Part shown: piece by piece, positions 8,687 through 17,607 of the stretch
How positions within the stretch are numbered: position 1 is the stretch's first letter
Layout of the letters: the number at the start of each line of letters is the position of its first letter
From: Flavobacterium sp. N1994
Lineage (GTDB): Bacteria > Bacteroidota > Bacteroidia > Flavobacteriales > Flavobacteriaceae
Direction: 5' to 3'
Assembly: GCF_025947145.1 (NCBI RefSeq)
Contig: NZ_CP109999.1
Location: 1,612,001-1,676,000 of the forward strand
Length of the DNA stretch: 64,000 bases
Notes under the pieces: generated by a model
What the model was told of the DNA's origin: nothing
Database searches by the model: none
What the model saw: only the letters and a program-made list of their open reading frames with translations
Translations under genes and position numbers: made by a program

Positions 8687-10444
8687 ATGGAAGCACCGTT
8701 TGAAAGCAACCCTTTGATTGACCGATTACCAGAGCATTTAAAGCAATTTATCAAGCCACAAGATTATGCAGATTACACTCCAATTAACCAAGCGGTTTGG
8801 CGTTATGTGATGCGTAAAAATGTGGATTATCTTTCAAAAGTAGCACACAGTTCCTATCTAGACGGTTTGAAAAAAACAGGTTTGGAAGTGGATAGTATTC
8901 CGAATATGTATGGTATGAACCGTATTCTTAAAGAAATTGGTTGGGCCGCTGTTGCTGTCGATGGATTCATTCCACCAAACGCATTTATGGAATTTCAAGC
9001 CTATAATGTGTTGGTTATTGCTTCCGATATTCGTCAATTAGAGCATATTGAATATACTCCGGCTCCCGATATCATTCATGAAGGTGCTGGTCATGCTCCC
9101 ATAATTGCCAATCCAGAATATGCTGAATATTTGCGTCGCTTTGGTGAAATTGGGTGCAAAGCTATTTCTTCCTCTCGTGATTATGAAATGTATGAAGCCA
9201 TTCGATTATTATCAATATTAAAAGAAGCTGAAGATACTCCAGAAGAAGAGATTAAAAAAGCAGAAGACCAAGTGGAATTTTTACAAAATAACATGGGAGA
9301 GCTTTCTGAAATGTCTCGCATTAGAAATTTACATTGGTGGACTGTAGAATATGGTTTAATTGGAACAGTAGATAATCCTAAAATATACGGCGCTGGATTG
9401 CTATCCTCTATTGGGGAAAGTGCTTGGTGCATGACAGATGAAGTAAAAAAAATACCCTATGATATTTCGGCTGCCGACCAAAGTTTTGATATTACAAAAC
9501 CACAACCTCAGCTTTATGTCACTCCTGATTTTGCTCATTTAAGTTTGGTTTTAGAAGAATTTGCCAATACTATGGCACTTAGAACAGGCGGATTATCTGG
9601 CATTAAAAAACTAATCCATTCAAACGCTTTAGGAACAATAGAATTAAGCACTGGAATTCAAATTTCAGGTTTATTTACTAATGTTATTGAACATGAAGGA
9701 AAACCTGTTTATGTTCAAACCACTGGAAAAACGGCATTATCCTACCGTGAAAAAGAATTGGTGGGTCACGGAACACAATATCATGCGGAAGGTTTTGGTT
9801 CACCCATCGGGAAATTAAAAGGCATCAACTTAGCTATTGAAGACATGAGCCCAAGAGATTTGCGCGCTTATGATATTTATGAGGCAGAATCGGTAACCCT
9901 TGAGTTTGAAGGCAACATTACTGTTACTGGAGAAATCATCACGGGTTCAAGAAATTTACAAGGAGAAATTATTGTCATCAGTTTTAAAAATTGTACCGTA
10001 ACGCATAATGAAACTATATTATTCCAACCAGAATGGGGCGTTTATGATATGGCTGTGGGTAAAAAAGTAATTGCTGCTTTTTCGGGCCCAGCCGATGTGA
10101 ATAGTTTTGATATGGTTAATCATGTACCTTCAACTCATACTATCAAAGCAAAAAAATCGCTTGAACGTGAAGAATTAGAAGGGTTATATAAATCCGTTAG
10201 AACTATTCGAGAAGGAAACCAAAACAAGGAATTATTACCAAACATCTTCACTAAATTAAAATCAAGTCATCCAAACGATTGGTTATTATCGGTTGAAATT
10301 GTTGAGATCTTAAAAGACAAAAATGAACCAAAATTATTAGAAGAAGTACTAATTCATCTTGAAAACGTAAAACAAAAACGTCCTGAAATTGCTCATTTAA
10401 TCTCCGGCGGATTGGATTTGATTTTTAAAAAGGAGTTAGTTTAA
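8687..10444 (+). CDS. phhA: Phenylalanine 4-monooxygenase (aromatic amino acid hydroxylase), long form
   Basis: Hydroxylates phenylalanine to tyrosine using pterin, O2 and non-haem iron. Iron-ligand region HEGAGH (two histidines) lies at about residue 138, and the downstream Glu is in HWWTVEYGL near residue 220. The upstream frame extends to 8609, but ATG 8687 (MEAPFESNPLIDRLPEHLKQ) starts the conserved part, so I chose it; the protein is 585 residues. It is about twice the length of the classical bacterial enzyme because of a C-terminal extension of about 250 residues, a layout I associate with Bacteroidota. The extension's role is unknown. The three 40-bp repeats upstream suggest specific regulation. 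Confidence 0.92.
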   Translation: MEAPFESNPLIDRLPEHLKQFIKPQDYADYTPINQAVWRYVMRKNVDYLSKVAHSSYLDGLKKTGLEVDSIPNMYGMNRILKEIGWAAVAVDGFIPPNAFMEFQAYNVLVIASDIRQLEHIEYTPAPDIIHEGAGHAPIIANPEYAEYLRRFGEIGCKAISSSRDYEMYEAIRLLSILKEAEDTPEEEIKKAEDQVEFLQNNMGELSEMSRIRNLHWWTVEYGLIGTVDNPKIYGAGLLSSIGESAWCMTDEVKKIPYDISAADQSFDITKPQPQLYVTPDFAHLSLVLEEFANTMALRTGGLSGIKKLIHSNALGTIELSTGIQISGLFTNVIEHEGKPVYVQTTGKTALSYREKELVGHGTQYHAEGFGSPIGKLKGINLAIEDMSPRDLRAYDIYEAESVTLEFEGNITVTGEIITGSRNLQGEIIVISFKNCTVTHNETILFQPEWGVYDMAVGKKVIAAFSGPADVNSFDMVNHVPSTHTIKAKKSLEREELEGLYKSVRTIREGNQNKELLPNIFTKLKSSHPNDWLLSVEIVEILKDKNEPKLLEEVLIHLENVKQKRPEIAHLISGGLDLIFKKELV

Positions 10445-10475
10445 TACACTTAGCCATTTTAAATTACTAAATATA

Positions 10476-10512
10476 ACAAACCCTGTTTCTTAATTGAGGC
10501 AGGGTTTGTTGT
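10476..10512 (+). terminator. Terminator after phenylalanine hydroxylase
   Basis: CAAACCCTG at 10477-10485 pairs with CAGGGTTTG at 10500-10508 and a T-rich stretch follows. Confidence 0.75.
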
Positions 10513-10526
10513 TTACTTTCAATAAA

Positions 10527-10556
10527 AAAACCATCCCGAAAAATCGAGATGGTTTA
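10527..10556 (-). terminator. Terminator of the minus-strand surface-protein gene
   Basis: AAACCATC(CCGA) pairs with (TCGA)GATGGTTT; on the minus strand the hairpin is followed by seven T. It lies just downstream of the stop of the 876-residue secreted protein. Confidence 0.75.
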
Positions 10557-10578
10557 AAAAAAATAAAAAAATTACTAA

Positions 10579-13209
10579 CTACTTTTTGATCACCTTGACT
10601 GTCTTAAATAAGTCAGCAGCAGAAACCTTTATCAAATAAGTTCCACTAGCAAAACGAGACATATCAATTTGAATTTCATTGGTGCTATTTTCAACAGACA
10701 ATACTTGTTGTCCAATTATGTTAAACACTTCTACTTTAGAAATTGAATCATTGTATGAAATATTCAAAAGATCTATCGTTGGGTTTGGATATACTTTTAA
10801 GGCCTTCATTTCAAATTCATCATTACCCAAGCAAGCCCCCGTTGTCATCGTAACTGCAGTTCTAACAGTACTTTCACAACCAGATATAGTTTGAGAAGCA
10901 TAATAAGTAGTTCCCGAAACTATAGGTGTGTTATTAGGAATAACTGTTCCTCCAGTTGCAGCCGTATGCCAAATGATACTTGGTCCAGATGGAATCACTG
11001 CAATTAACCCAACTGTTTCTGCATTACAAAATGTTTGAGTTGCATTTGCAATTGGTGGTGCTGTTACGTTAATGGTTGCTGTAATGGCAGTCCTTGCACT
11101 TGATAAACAAGTCCCATTAGCTGCTTCAACATAATAAGTAGTAGTTGACGCTAAACTTGGTGTTACAAAACTTGTTCCCGTTGCTATAGCACTTCCTCCT
11201 GTTGCTGCAGTAAACCAACTTATAGTTCCTGAATCTGCAGCACTTGTTAGTGTTACACTTCCAGCCCCACATCTGCTGTTTGAACCTGCTACTGTTATGC
11301 TTGGTGTTGGAATATAAGTATACGTTACTGGAACTCTTGCTGAAGTACAACTACCAGTTGAAGCTTCGGCATAAAAAGTATAGGATCCTCCACTTACAGG
11401 AAGACTTGTTCCCGTATAAAAAGCAGATCCTCCAGTGGCTACACTATACCAATAAACAGTTCCAGCACTCGCTATTGCAGTCAAAGTCCCTCCCCCTTGG
11501 CCACAAATGGTCGCCCCAGTGGTAGAAGTAATAGATGGCGTTGTATTTATCGTAGCAACAACAGCTGTTCTTGTTGAAGTACAAGTTCCGTTTACCGACT
11601 CAGCATAGAAAGTTGTAGTCGATGAGATACTTGGTGTGGTAAAACTTGTTCCAGTTCCAAGAGCCGTACCCCCTGATGCATTGGCAAACCAACTAATAGT
11701 TCCAGCACTTGCTGAAGCTGATAACACAACTGTTCCTGAATCACAACGACTACCCGCTGTTCCTGTTACCGTTGGAGTAGCATTGACTGTGGCAATTACT
11801 GGAGTTCTCACGGAAGTACAAGTGGCATTAGAAGCAGCCACATAATAAGTTGTGGTCCCTGTTAAACTTGGTGTAGTAAAACTGGTTCCAGTTCCTAAAC
11901 TTGAACCACCCGATGCTGCTGAATACCAATTTAAAGTTCCAGAATTGGCTACCGCTCCTAAGGTCACCGTACCGCTATCGCAACGAGTTGCTGGCGTAGT
12001 GGCAGTAACTATTGGGGTTGTATTAACCGTTGCAATTACTGGAGTCCTTGGTGAAATACAACTTCCCGTAGAAGCTTCTACATAATAAGTTGTAGTACTA
12101 CTAATAGATGGTGTTCCAAAATTATTTGTTGTAGCTAATGCTGCACCTCCTGTTGCATTAGCATACCAAATAGTATTTCCTGCACTTGAAGTGGCATTTA
12201 AAGTTACAGAACCCGCATCACAACGACTACCCGGAGTAGTTGATGTAATTGTTGGCGTTGTATTAACCGTTGCAACCACAGCTGTTCTTGCTGAATTACA
12301 ACTTCCATTAGCCGTTTCCACATAATAAGTAGTGGTAGTACTAATACTTGGTGTGGTAAAACTAGTTCCCGTTCCTAAAGCGGAACCGCCTGTTGCAGCA
12401 GCATACCAACTCAATGTTCCAGCCGATGCTGTAGCTCCTAATGTTACTGTTCCTGTATCACAACGGCTAGCAGGAGTAGTAGTCGTAACCGTAGGATATG
12501 CAGTAACCGTTATCATATTGGTAACTGCTTTAGTATCTAGACCATTAAAATTAGCTGCTTGTAAAGTTACCGTATACGTCCCTACCGTATTGTAAACTAC
12601 CGTTGGGTTTTGAACTGTTGAGCTATTTGGCGTTCCACCTGGTAAAGTCCATGTCCAAGCTCCTGGAATATTTGTAGACGTATCTGTAAACGTTACCGAT
12701 TGTCCTACACAAATTGATGTAGCAGAAGCTGTAAAGTTAGCAAATGGCGGTAATGTTGGACAAATTGGAGCTGTTTTATCCAAAGAATAGCCATCACCTT
12801 GTCCTCCGAAATAAGCATAGAATTGTGGTGGAAAACCGCATGTTGTATTGCTTATTGTTTCTAGAGCTGATCCGTCATTACTTCCCCCAAAATAGGCAAA
12901 GAAAGAGGGTGGTGTACCACATGCAGCAGGATTAAAAGCATCTGTTGCTGATGTATCTCCACTTCCTCCTATATAAGCATAGAAAGAGGCTGGTGTACCG
13001 CAAATTGTATTCATCATTGTATCGACACTCGACCCATCATTACTTCCTCCAAAATAAGCATAAAATTGTGCTGGATTTGGACAAGAAGTATTACTCAATG
13101 TTTCGCTAGAAAACCCATCGGAGTTTCCTCCTGAATATTGAGCATAAATGGATATATGTGCTAATAAGAATGTTAAGAATACAACTATTTTATATTTAGT
13201 TGTTTTCAT
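10579..13209 (-). CDS. T9SS-secreted protein with PKD domain and seven Ig-like repeats
   Basis: An 876-residue protein with signal peptide (MKTTKYKIVVFLTFLLAHISIYAQ). Residues about 25-150 hold five copies of a 29-30-residue unit with the core YFGGSNDGSS..T...TCG.P..FYAY. A PKD domain follows (FTASATSICVGQSVTFTDTS...). Then come seven Ig-like repeats of about 80 residues with the pattern RCD.GTVTL.A.AS.GT..WY..ATGG..LGTGTSF.TP..S.TTTYYVE. The tail KVYPNPTIDLLNISY...NIIGQ...GTYLIKV..K is a type A T9SS sorting domain. It follows the SUMF1-like protein gene by 81 bp on the same strand and may share its promoter. A surface or adhesive role is inferred. Confidence 0.9.
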   Translation of the reverse strand: MKTTKYKIVVFLTFLLAHISIYAQYSGGNSDGFSSETLSNTSCPNPAQFYAYFGGSNDGSSVDTMMNTICGTPASFYAYIGGSGDTSATDAFNPAACGTPPSFFAYFGGSNDGSALETISNTTCGFPPQFYAYFGGQGDGYSLDKTAPICPTLPPFANFTASATSICVGQSVTFTDTSTNIPGAWTWTLPGGTPNSSTVQNPTVVYNTVGTYTVTLQAANFNGLDTKAVTNMITVTAYPTVTTTTPASRCDTGTVTLGATASAGTLSWYAAATGGSALGTGTSFTTPSISTTTTYYVETANGSCNSARTAVVATVNTTPTITSTTPGSRCDAGSVTLNATSSAGNTIWYANATGGAALATTNNFGTPSISSTTTYYVEASTGSCISPRTPVIATVNTTPIVTATTPATRCDSGTVTLGAVANSGTLNWYSAASGGSSLGTGTSFTTPSLTGTTTYYVAASNATCTSVRTPVIATVNATPTVTGTAGSRCDSGTVVLSASASAGTISWFANASGGTALGTGTSFTTPSISSTTTFYAESVNGTCTSTRTAVVATINTTPSITSTTGATICGQGGGTLTAIASAGTVYWYSVATGGSAFYTGTSLPVSGGSYTFYAEASTGSCTSARVPVTYTYIPTPSITVAGSNSRCGAGSVTLTSAADSGTISWFTAATGGSAIATGTSFVTPSLASTTTYYVEAANGTCLSSARTAITATINVTAPPIANATQTFCNAETVGLIAVIPSGPSIIWHTAATGGTVIPNNTPIVSGTTYYASQTISGCESTVRTAVTMTTGACLGNDEFEMKALKVYPNPTIDLLNISYNDSISKVEVFNIIGQQVLSVENSTNEIQIDMSRFASGTYLIKVSAADLFKTVKVIKK

Positions 13210-13247
13210 CTAATTTGATTTTTTAAAATTGTTTATAATTCATTTTA

Positions 13248-13276
13248 AAATACAATAGAAGGTTTTCTATGTATTT
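13248..13276 (-). terminator. AT-rich hairpin between two secreted-protein genes
   Basis: AAATACAATAGAA at 13248-13260 pairs imperfectly with TTCTATGTATTT at 13265-13276. It lies 15 bp after the stop of the upstream gene. No strong U tract, so it is at best a partial terminator or an RNA-processing hairpin. Confidence 0.35.
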
Positions 13277-13290
13277 ATCAAATCAGATAA

Positions 13291-14748
13291 TTATCTAACA
13301 CCGCGACCACCAAATGAATATTGTCTTGCAGCATCAGCTGTTGTTGATACTGCTCTGTTAGATGTTTGTTCGTAACCGCTTGGTCCATAATCATTCCATG
13401 ACCCTCCTTTATAACCTGTACCTAAAGCTGTTGTTGGTGATGGCCAAGTAGCTTGGTTGGCTAATCCAAGAGCAGTAATTGTTCCGTCACCAAGGGTTCC
13501 ATTGAATGCTGAACCTGATGCATTACCAAGAGACACTACTCTTTCCCATACATTTCCAGCCATTTCCATAACACCATAGTATCCTGCTCCTGATGAAGCT
13601 CTTCCCGAACTTCCAGTGGCAAATATTCCGCATCTTAACGGCCCATAACCTACATTTGATGAATTTAATCCATAAGCACACAATCCATTTAAAACACTAG
13701 CATAAGACTCATTAGGCTGCAAATTATTTGATGTTACACCGTTGTTAACAGCATTAATAGTAGTACTTCCCCAAACATATTCATTGGCTATACGACCTAC
13801 TGGTCCACGGCTTATTTTTTCATATTCCATTTCAGTCATAGGACGTAACGCTGCCCAATCTAAATAAGCAGTCAAATCATTCCAAGACAAATTATTCATT
13901 GCTATATTTTGTCCATCATTGGTGTTGTTTTCTACACCTGCAGTAGCATCACAAGCAAAAACAGCTGGAATAGCATTGTTGTTTCCTGGCGTTAAAATTC
14001 TAATTCCATTTCTGTAATAGTAAGCTGCAAACATGGCATAAGTTCCTGCAACACTAACTGGATCATTTACAACGTGCGCTGCTTGTTGGTCATAGGTTAA
14101 TGAATTTAAGAAATCAACATATTGCTCTTGAGAGATTTCATATTTCATGCAGTATAAAGAATTATATCCCATTGGAAAAGTAGCTGGTGCAGCTACCGCA
14201 GCACCTCCGATAGTAGCTGCAGATAAACCACTAGATTGAGAAGTGGCAGTTACACTGATACTATTAAAAGTAGAAGTAGCAGCACCATCTCCTAAATCAT
14301 AAGCCGCTTGTGGTACATTTACCATTTCTATTCCAAAAACTTTATAGTTATAAGTTCCTGCTGGAATTGTCATTTTTAAAGTAATAGAAGTAGCTCCAAT
14401 ATTTCCACCACCTAAAGCACTTCTGCGGATGAATACACCACGTCCGTCAGTTACTGTATCCACTTGTAATGGAGAACCTGCAGTATGATCAGCTGAAACG
14501 GTACTCAATCCTGCGTGTGCCCAAATTCTTGTATTACAATCTTGATATTTAACAAATACCCAAACGGCATCCCAATTCGCCGGAGCCACATTGGCATTCC
14601 AACTGTTTTCCCAGGAAATATCGAAAGTAATATTAGAACCCGATACTGAAGTTCCTGTAATCGTTAAGTTGTTTGCTTTAGCTGTAAAGCCAAAAACTAA
14701 AAACAGTATTGCTACTGCCAATTTTGAAAAATAATTTTTTGTTTTCAT
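13291..14748 (-). CDS. Secreted formylglycine-generating-enzyme-like (SUMF1/FGE-sulfatase) protein
   Basis: A 485-residue protein with signal peptide (MKTKNYFSKLAVAILFLVFGFTAKA). The N-terminal half is a beta-rich region; the C-terminal half is an SUMF1-type domain: CMKYEISQEQYVDFLN near residue 200, LSWNDLTAYLDWAALRPMTEMEYEKISRG, YGVMEMAGNVWERVVS and YKGGSWNDYG ending in FGGRGVR. The domain is shared with GldK in this same window but here there is no lipobox. Catalysis is doubtful: many Bacteroidota proteins with this fold are structural. An operator palindrome and a good -7 box lie just upstream. Confidence 0.88.
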   Translation of the reverse strand: MKTKNYFSKLAVAILFLVFGFTAKANNLTITGTSVSGSNITFDISWENSWNANVAPANWDAVWVFVKYQDCNTRIWAHAGLSTVSADHTAGSPLQVDTVTDGRGVFIRRSALGGGNIGATSITLKMTIPAGTYNYKVFGIEMVNVPQAAYDLGDGAATSTFNSISVTATSQSSGLSAATIGGAAVAAPATFPMGYNSLYCMKYEISQEQYVDFLNSLTYDQQAAHVVNDPVSVAGTYAMFAAYYYRNGIRILTPGNNNAIPAVFACDATAGVENNTNDGQNIAMNNLSWNDLTAYLDWAALRPMTEMEYEKISRGPVGRIANEYVWGSTTINAVNNGVTSNNLQPNESYASVLNGLCAYGLNSSNVGYGPLRCGIFATGSSGRASSGAGYYGVMEMAGNVWERVVSLGNASGSAFNGTLGDGTITALGLANQATWPSPTTALGTGYKGGSWNDYGPSGYEQTSNRAVSTTADAARQYSFGGRGVR

Positions 14749-14774
14749 TGTCTTGATTTTTAAAAGTTATAAGA

Positions 14775-14826
14775 CAAATGTAGCCTACCACTATATGTAA
14801 AAAAATACGACAACTGTCGTATTTTT
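14775..14826 (-). promoter_or_regulatory. Operator palindrome plus -7 box, promoter of the SUMF1-like gene (site 1)
   Basis: A near-perfect palindrome, 14804-14823 (AATACGACAACTGTCGTATT), has flanks that also pair out to 14801-14826. Reading on the minus strand, 21 bp downstream is TACATTTG (14782-14775), a perfect TAnnTTTG -7 box, 27 bp from the ATG. The palindrome also ends in a T run on the minus strand, so it may double as a terminator for the gene upstream. Confidence 0.65.
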
Positions 14827-14851
14827 AAGCTATTATAATATGTATTCTTGA

Positions 14852-16621
14852 CTATTCTTTGATAATCTTTTTAGTTGCTACTACTCCATTTTCTAGATAA
14901 ATTTTACTGAAATAAATACCCGAAGTAAAGACTGACAAATCAATAGTTTCTGAATTCGAATTTTGTGTTAAAATTTCATTTCCTAACATGTCATAAATAG
15001 CAATTTTAGTTATTAAACTAGTTGCTTTAATATTTAAAACCCCTTTTGTTGGATTTGGATAAAAGGATATGTTTTTTTCTAACTCAAATTGTGTTGCCGA
15101 AAGTGCTGGTTGAGTAAACGAAGCTAGAAAACCTCCTGCACCTGTAACAGTTGCTGCTGATTTACTAAAGCCTGTATCAGTAGAACCCGAAACAGTAATT
15201 TTACCTGATTGACTCACAGCAATCGAATAGCCCCATTCAAGACCTGTCCCACCAACTTTTGTTGCCCAAACAAAATTACCATTAGTATCTAGTTTAGAAA
15301 TATAAGCATCAACATTACTGGGGGTTACTAATGAAGTTCCACTACTAGGATCAAAATCATAGGTTCCGTTATAAATCCCTCCTGTGGTATAAATACTTCC
15401 TGCTGCATCTAATGTCATTCCCGTGCCATACGATTGTGCATTTATCGCTGTGGTTATACTTGCGGTGCTTTTTACCCAAATAAAATTAGCAGAAGCATCG
15501 ATCTTTAATACAAAAGGTCCTGATGTTGAACTTAAATAAGCTGTGTTAGTTCCAAAATCAAAATCGGTTAAGGCACTTGTATTCCCTGACATATAACCAG
15601 AAACAATTATGTTATTAGAACCATCAACTACCAAAGATGGCAAAAATTGTAAATTATGATCTCCTATAAGATTGTATGCCCAAACAAAATTTCCTGAAGC
15701 ATCTAATTTAGAAACATACAAAACATTGGAAGCACTTAAAACGGGATTATCGCTCGTATATCCAACCAAATTATGTATTCCTGTTCCTGGGTCTGCATCG
15801 ATACCGCCCCAAAAATATCCAACTGAATATACATTCCCTGAAGTATCAAGGTCTAAAGCATATCCTTTATCAACTTTGCTTCCGGTAGTAGTACTATTGT
15901 TTTGCAAGGCTTTTGCCCAAACTAAATTTCCAGAACTATTCAGCTTAAGTATAAATATTTCTGTACTTAAGGATGTTGTTCCAGAGGTTAGATTAAAAAC
16001 TGCGCTACCTGGATCAAAATCGACCGTCCCATTATATCCCCCTGTAGCATATACATTTCCAGAAGTATCTACTTTTATCGATTGTATAGTGTCTAAATCA
16101 TAAGAGGTGTTAGCTGGATTGTTAAACTGTGCGTTCCAAATATGATTCCCATTTGAATCTAATTTTAGAATATACATTACATAATGACTTGTAGGGTTTG
16201 TCACATTTACAATAGTTGCACCAGGATCAAAATCTAAATTTCCGAAGCCAACAATTTTATCAGTACTACCTGATATGTAGATATTATCTAATGAATCAAT
16301 TGCAATTGCTGTTGCAGAAGTTATCGCATAATTAGTAGGCCCACCTATCTCTTTTGCCCAAATAAAATTACCTGAAGAATCTAATTTAAGTATATACATA
16401 CTATTAGAAAAACTGCTCATAGTAAAAACCCCTGATCCTGGATCAAAATCACGGGCAGTACCGTCGTAGGTTCCAACGGAATAGATATTTCCTTGAGAAT
16501 CCGTTGCAATGGTGTGGTTGTTATAGCCACCAGTTGGCAGTCCAGAAGTCCAATTTTGAACCACTTGTGCGTGAGCATAAACAACCCAAAAAAGGGATAA
16601 TAATAGTAATAGTTTTTTCAT
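14852..16621 (-). CDS. T9SS-secreted SBBP/beta-propeller-like repeat protein
   Basis: A 589-residue protein with signal peptide (MKKLLLLLSLFWVVYAHAQ). It contains about eight repeats of the form NIYS.G.Y.GT.DFDPG......S....YILKLDSSGNF.WAK, the SBBP-type repeat that forms beta-propellers; each carries a DFDPG turn that looks able to bind calcium. The tail FELEKNISFYPNPTKGVLNIKA...YDMLGNEI...GIYFSKI..ENG is a type A T9SS sorting signal. The palindrome and a -7-like box lie 23-71 bp upstream of the ATG, which ties it to the neighbouring two-component genes. Confidence 0.88.
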   Translation of the reverse strand: MKKLLLLLSLFWVVYAHAQVVQNWTSGLPTGGYNNHTIATDSQGNIYSVGTYDGTARDFDPGSGVFTMSSFSNSMYILKLDSSGNFIWAKEIGGPTNYAITSATAIAIDSLDNIYISGSTDKIVGFGNLDFDPGATIVNVTNPTSHYVMYILKLDSNGNHIWNAQFNNPANTSYDLDTIQSIKVDTSGNVYATGGYNGTVDFDPGSAVFNLTSGTTSLSTEIFILKLNSSGNLVWAKALQNNSTTTGSKVDKGYALDLDTSGNVYSVGYFWGGIDADPGTGIHNLVGYTSDNPVLSASNVLYVSKLDASGNFVWAYNLIGDHNLQFLPSLVVDGSNNIIVSGYMSGNTSALTDFDFGTNTAYLSSTSGPFVLKIDASANFIWVKSTASITTAINAQSYGTGMTLDAAGSIYTTGGIYNGTYDFDPSSGTSLVTPSNVDAYISKLDTNGNFVWATKVGGTGLEWGYSIAVSQSGKITVSGSTDTGFSKSAATVTGAGGFLASFTQPALSATQFELEKNISFYPNPTKGVLNIKATSLITKIAIYDMLGNEILTQNSNSETIDLSVFTSGIYFSKIYLENGVVATKKIIKE

Positions 16622-16643
16622 AATATATTTTTTAAGTTTTATG

Positions 16644-16692
16644 TAAATGTGATGAGTTTGAAGTCAAAAAAAAATACGCTAAATAGCGTATT
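16644..16692 (-). promoter_or_regulatory. Operator palindrome plus weak -7 box, promoter of the SBBP gene (site 2)
   Basis: AATACGCTAAATAGCGTATT at 16673-16692 is palindromic except for its two central bases. Exactly 21 bp downstream on the minus strand is CACATTTA, a 6/8 match to TAnnTTTG, ending 23 bp before the ATG. The palindrome is also 20 bp after the response regulator stop and is followed by nine T on the minus strand, so it can act as that gene's terminator. Confidence 0.6.
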
Positions 16693-16711
16693 TTTTAAAA
16701 CTGTGATTTTT

Positions 16712-17359
16712 TTAAATCAAATTATTATTTCTAGCCTTTTGAATCGCTTCGAGCTTGTTATGAACTTGTAGTTTGTTATAGATATTCTCAATATGCTTTC
16801 TAACGGTTCCTGAAGACAGGAAGAGATTATCGGCAATTACATTATAATTTAATCCTTTGCTTAGTTGTTCTAAAACCTCCACTTCTCTTGTGGTTAATTT
16901 GATATCCTCATCGGGTTTCAATTCAAAATTTACTGGATTTCTTAGTAGCTTTAAGGTTTTCAAAGCTATAGATGGGTTCATAGCAGCTCCTCCATTTAAG
17001 GTTTCTATAATCCCTTGGTAAAGATCTTTTGGGTTTACTTCTTTTAACAAATACCCATCGGCTCCTGCTTTTATGGCATTGAAAATATTTTCATCATTAT
17101 CAAAAACCGTCAGCATGATGATTTTGATTTGAGGGTATTTGGATTTGATAATTTTTGTGGCTTCAATTCCGTTGCATTCTGGCATTTCGATATCCATCAA
17201 AATTAAATCGATGTTTTTGTTTTTTTCTAATTTTTGCTGCAAATCATTTCCTTCGATAGCCGTAAACTTTAATACCAAATCTTCAAAAAAAGAGAGTTTT
17301 TCGGCAATGGCTTTTTGCAGAAAAACATTATCGTCCACTATGGCTATTCTTACTGACAT
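16712..17359 (-). CDS. NarL/FixJ-type response regulator
   Basis: A 215-residue cytoplasmic transcription factor: receiver domain (residues 1-120) with acidic pocket D9-D10, phospho-acceptor D56 in LILMDIEMP, a T/S site in IIMLTV and K in GYLLKEV; then a LuxR-type helix-turn-helix (LTTREVEVLEQLSKGLNYNVIADNLFLSSGTVRKHIENIYNKLQ, about 150-200). It lies next to two histidine kinases on the same strand and is surely their partner. NarL-family dimers bind inverted repeats of about 20 bp, so the four palindromes in this block are its likely targets (inference). Confidence 0.93.
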   Translation of the reverse strand: MSVRIAIVDDNVFLQKAIAEKLSFFEDLVLKFTAIEGNDLQQKLEKNKNIDLILMDIEMPECNGIEATKIIKSKYPQIKIIMLTVFDNDENIFNAIKAGADGYLLKEVNPKDLYQGIIETLNGGAAMNPSIALKTLKLLRNPVNFELKPDEDIKLTTREVEVLEQLSKGLNYNVIADNLFLSSGTVRKHIENIYNKLQVHNKLEAIQKARNNNLI

Positions 17360-17422
17360 TTTTGCTATTTAAATTAAAACTCTTCTATTTCATTACCGTG
17401 AAGTTATACAATATAATGATTT

Positions 17423-17533
17423 AAAAAAAGTCCTTCCCAAACTAAGTTGATATTGCTTGACTAATGCTTAGTTTGAAAAGGACAACAATAAAAAACAAAA
17501 GCTGTTTTAAATCATAATAATCAATACCACTTG
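17423..17533 (-). ncRNA. Candidate small RNA with its own operator/promoter and terminator
   Basis: Between the kinase stop and the regulator start, a palindrome-type promoter (site 3) predicts a transcript starting near 17533. About 50 bases later comes a strong hairpin: 17467-17483 (CTTAGTTTGAAAAGGAC) pairs with 17430-17446 (GTCCTTCCCAAACTAAG), followed on the minus strand by seven T. This would release an RNA of about 110 nt with no open reading frame of note. It could instead be an attenuator in a long leader of the response regulator. No family is recognised. Confidence 0.45.
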
Positions 17534-17539
17534 ACCTTA

Positions 17540-17588
17540 CAAATATGGCTAGATAGTAGCAGGAATAAAATACGGCAAATGTCGTATT
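17540..17588 (-). promoter_or_regulatory. Operator palindrome plus -7-like box upstream of the candidate small RNA/response regulator (site 3)
   Basis: AATACGGCAAATGTCGTATT at 17569-17588 is palindromic with one G/T mismatch per half outside the centre. Exactly 21 bp downstream on the minus strand is CATATTTG (17547-17540), a 7/8 match to TAnnTTTG. It is 181 bp from the response regulator ATG, which leaves room for a leader or small RNA. Confidence 0.6.
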
Positions 17589-17607
17589 CTAATAATTTGA
17601 CCCGTTC

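Noticed and set aside
11636..12595. Three plus-strand frames with similar products
   Set aside because: They are antisense shadows of the Ig-like repeats of the secreted protein on the minus strand, which explains why they resemble each other.
14804..16692. Palindromes as pure terminators
   Set aside because: Two are followed by T runs, but the other two are not, and all four keep an exact 21-bp distance to a -7-like box, which terminators would not need.
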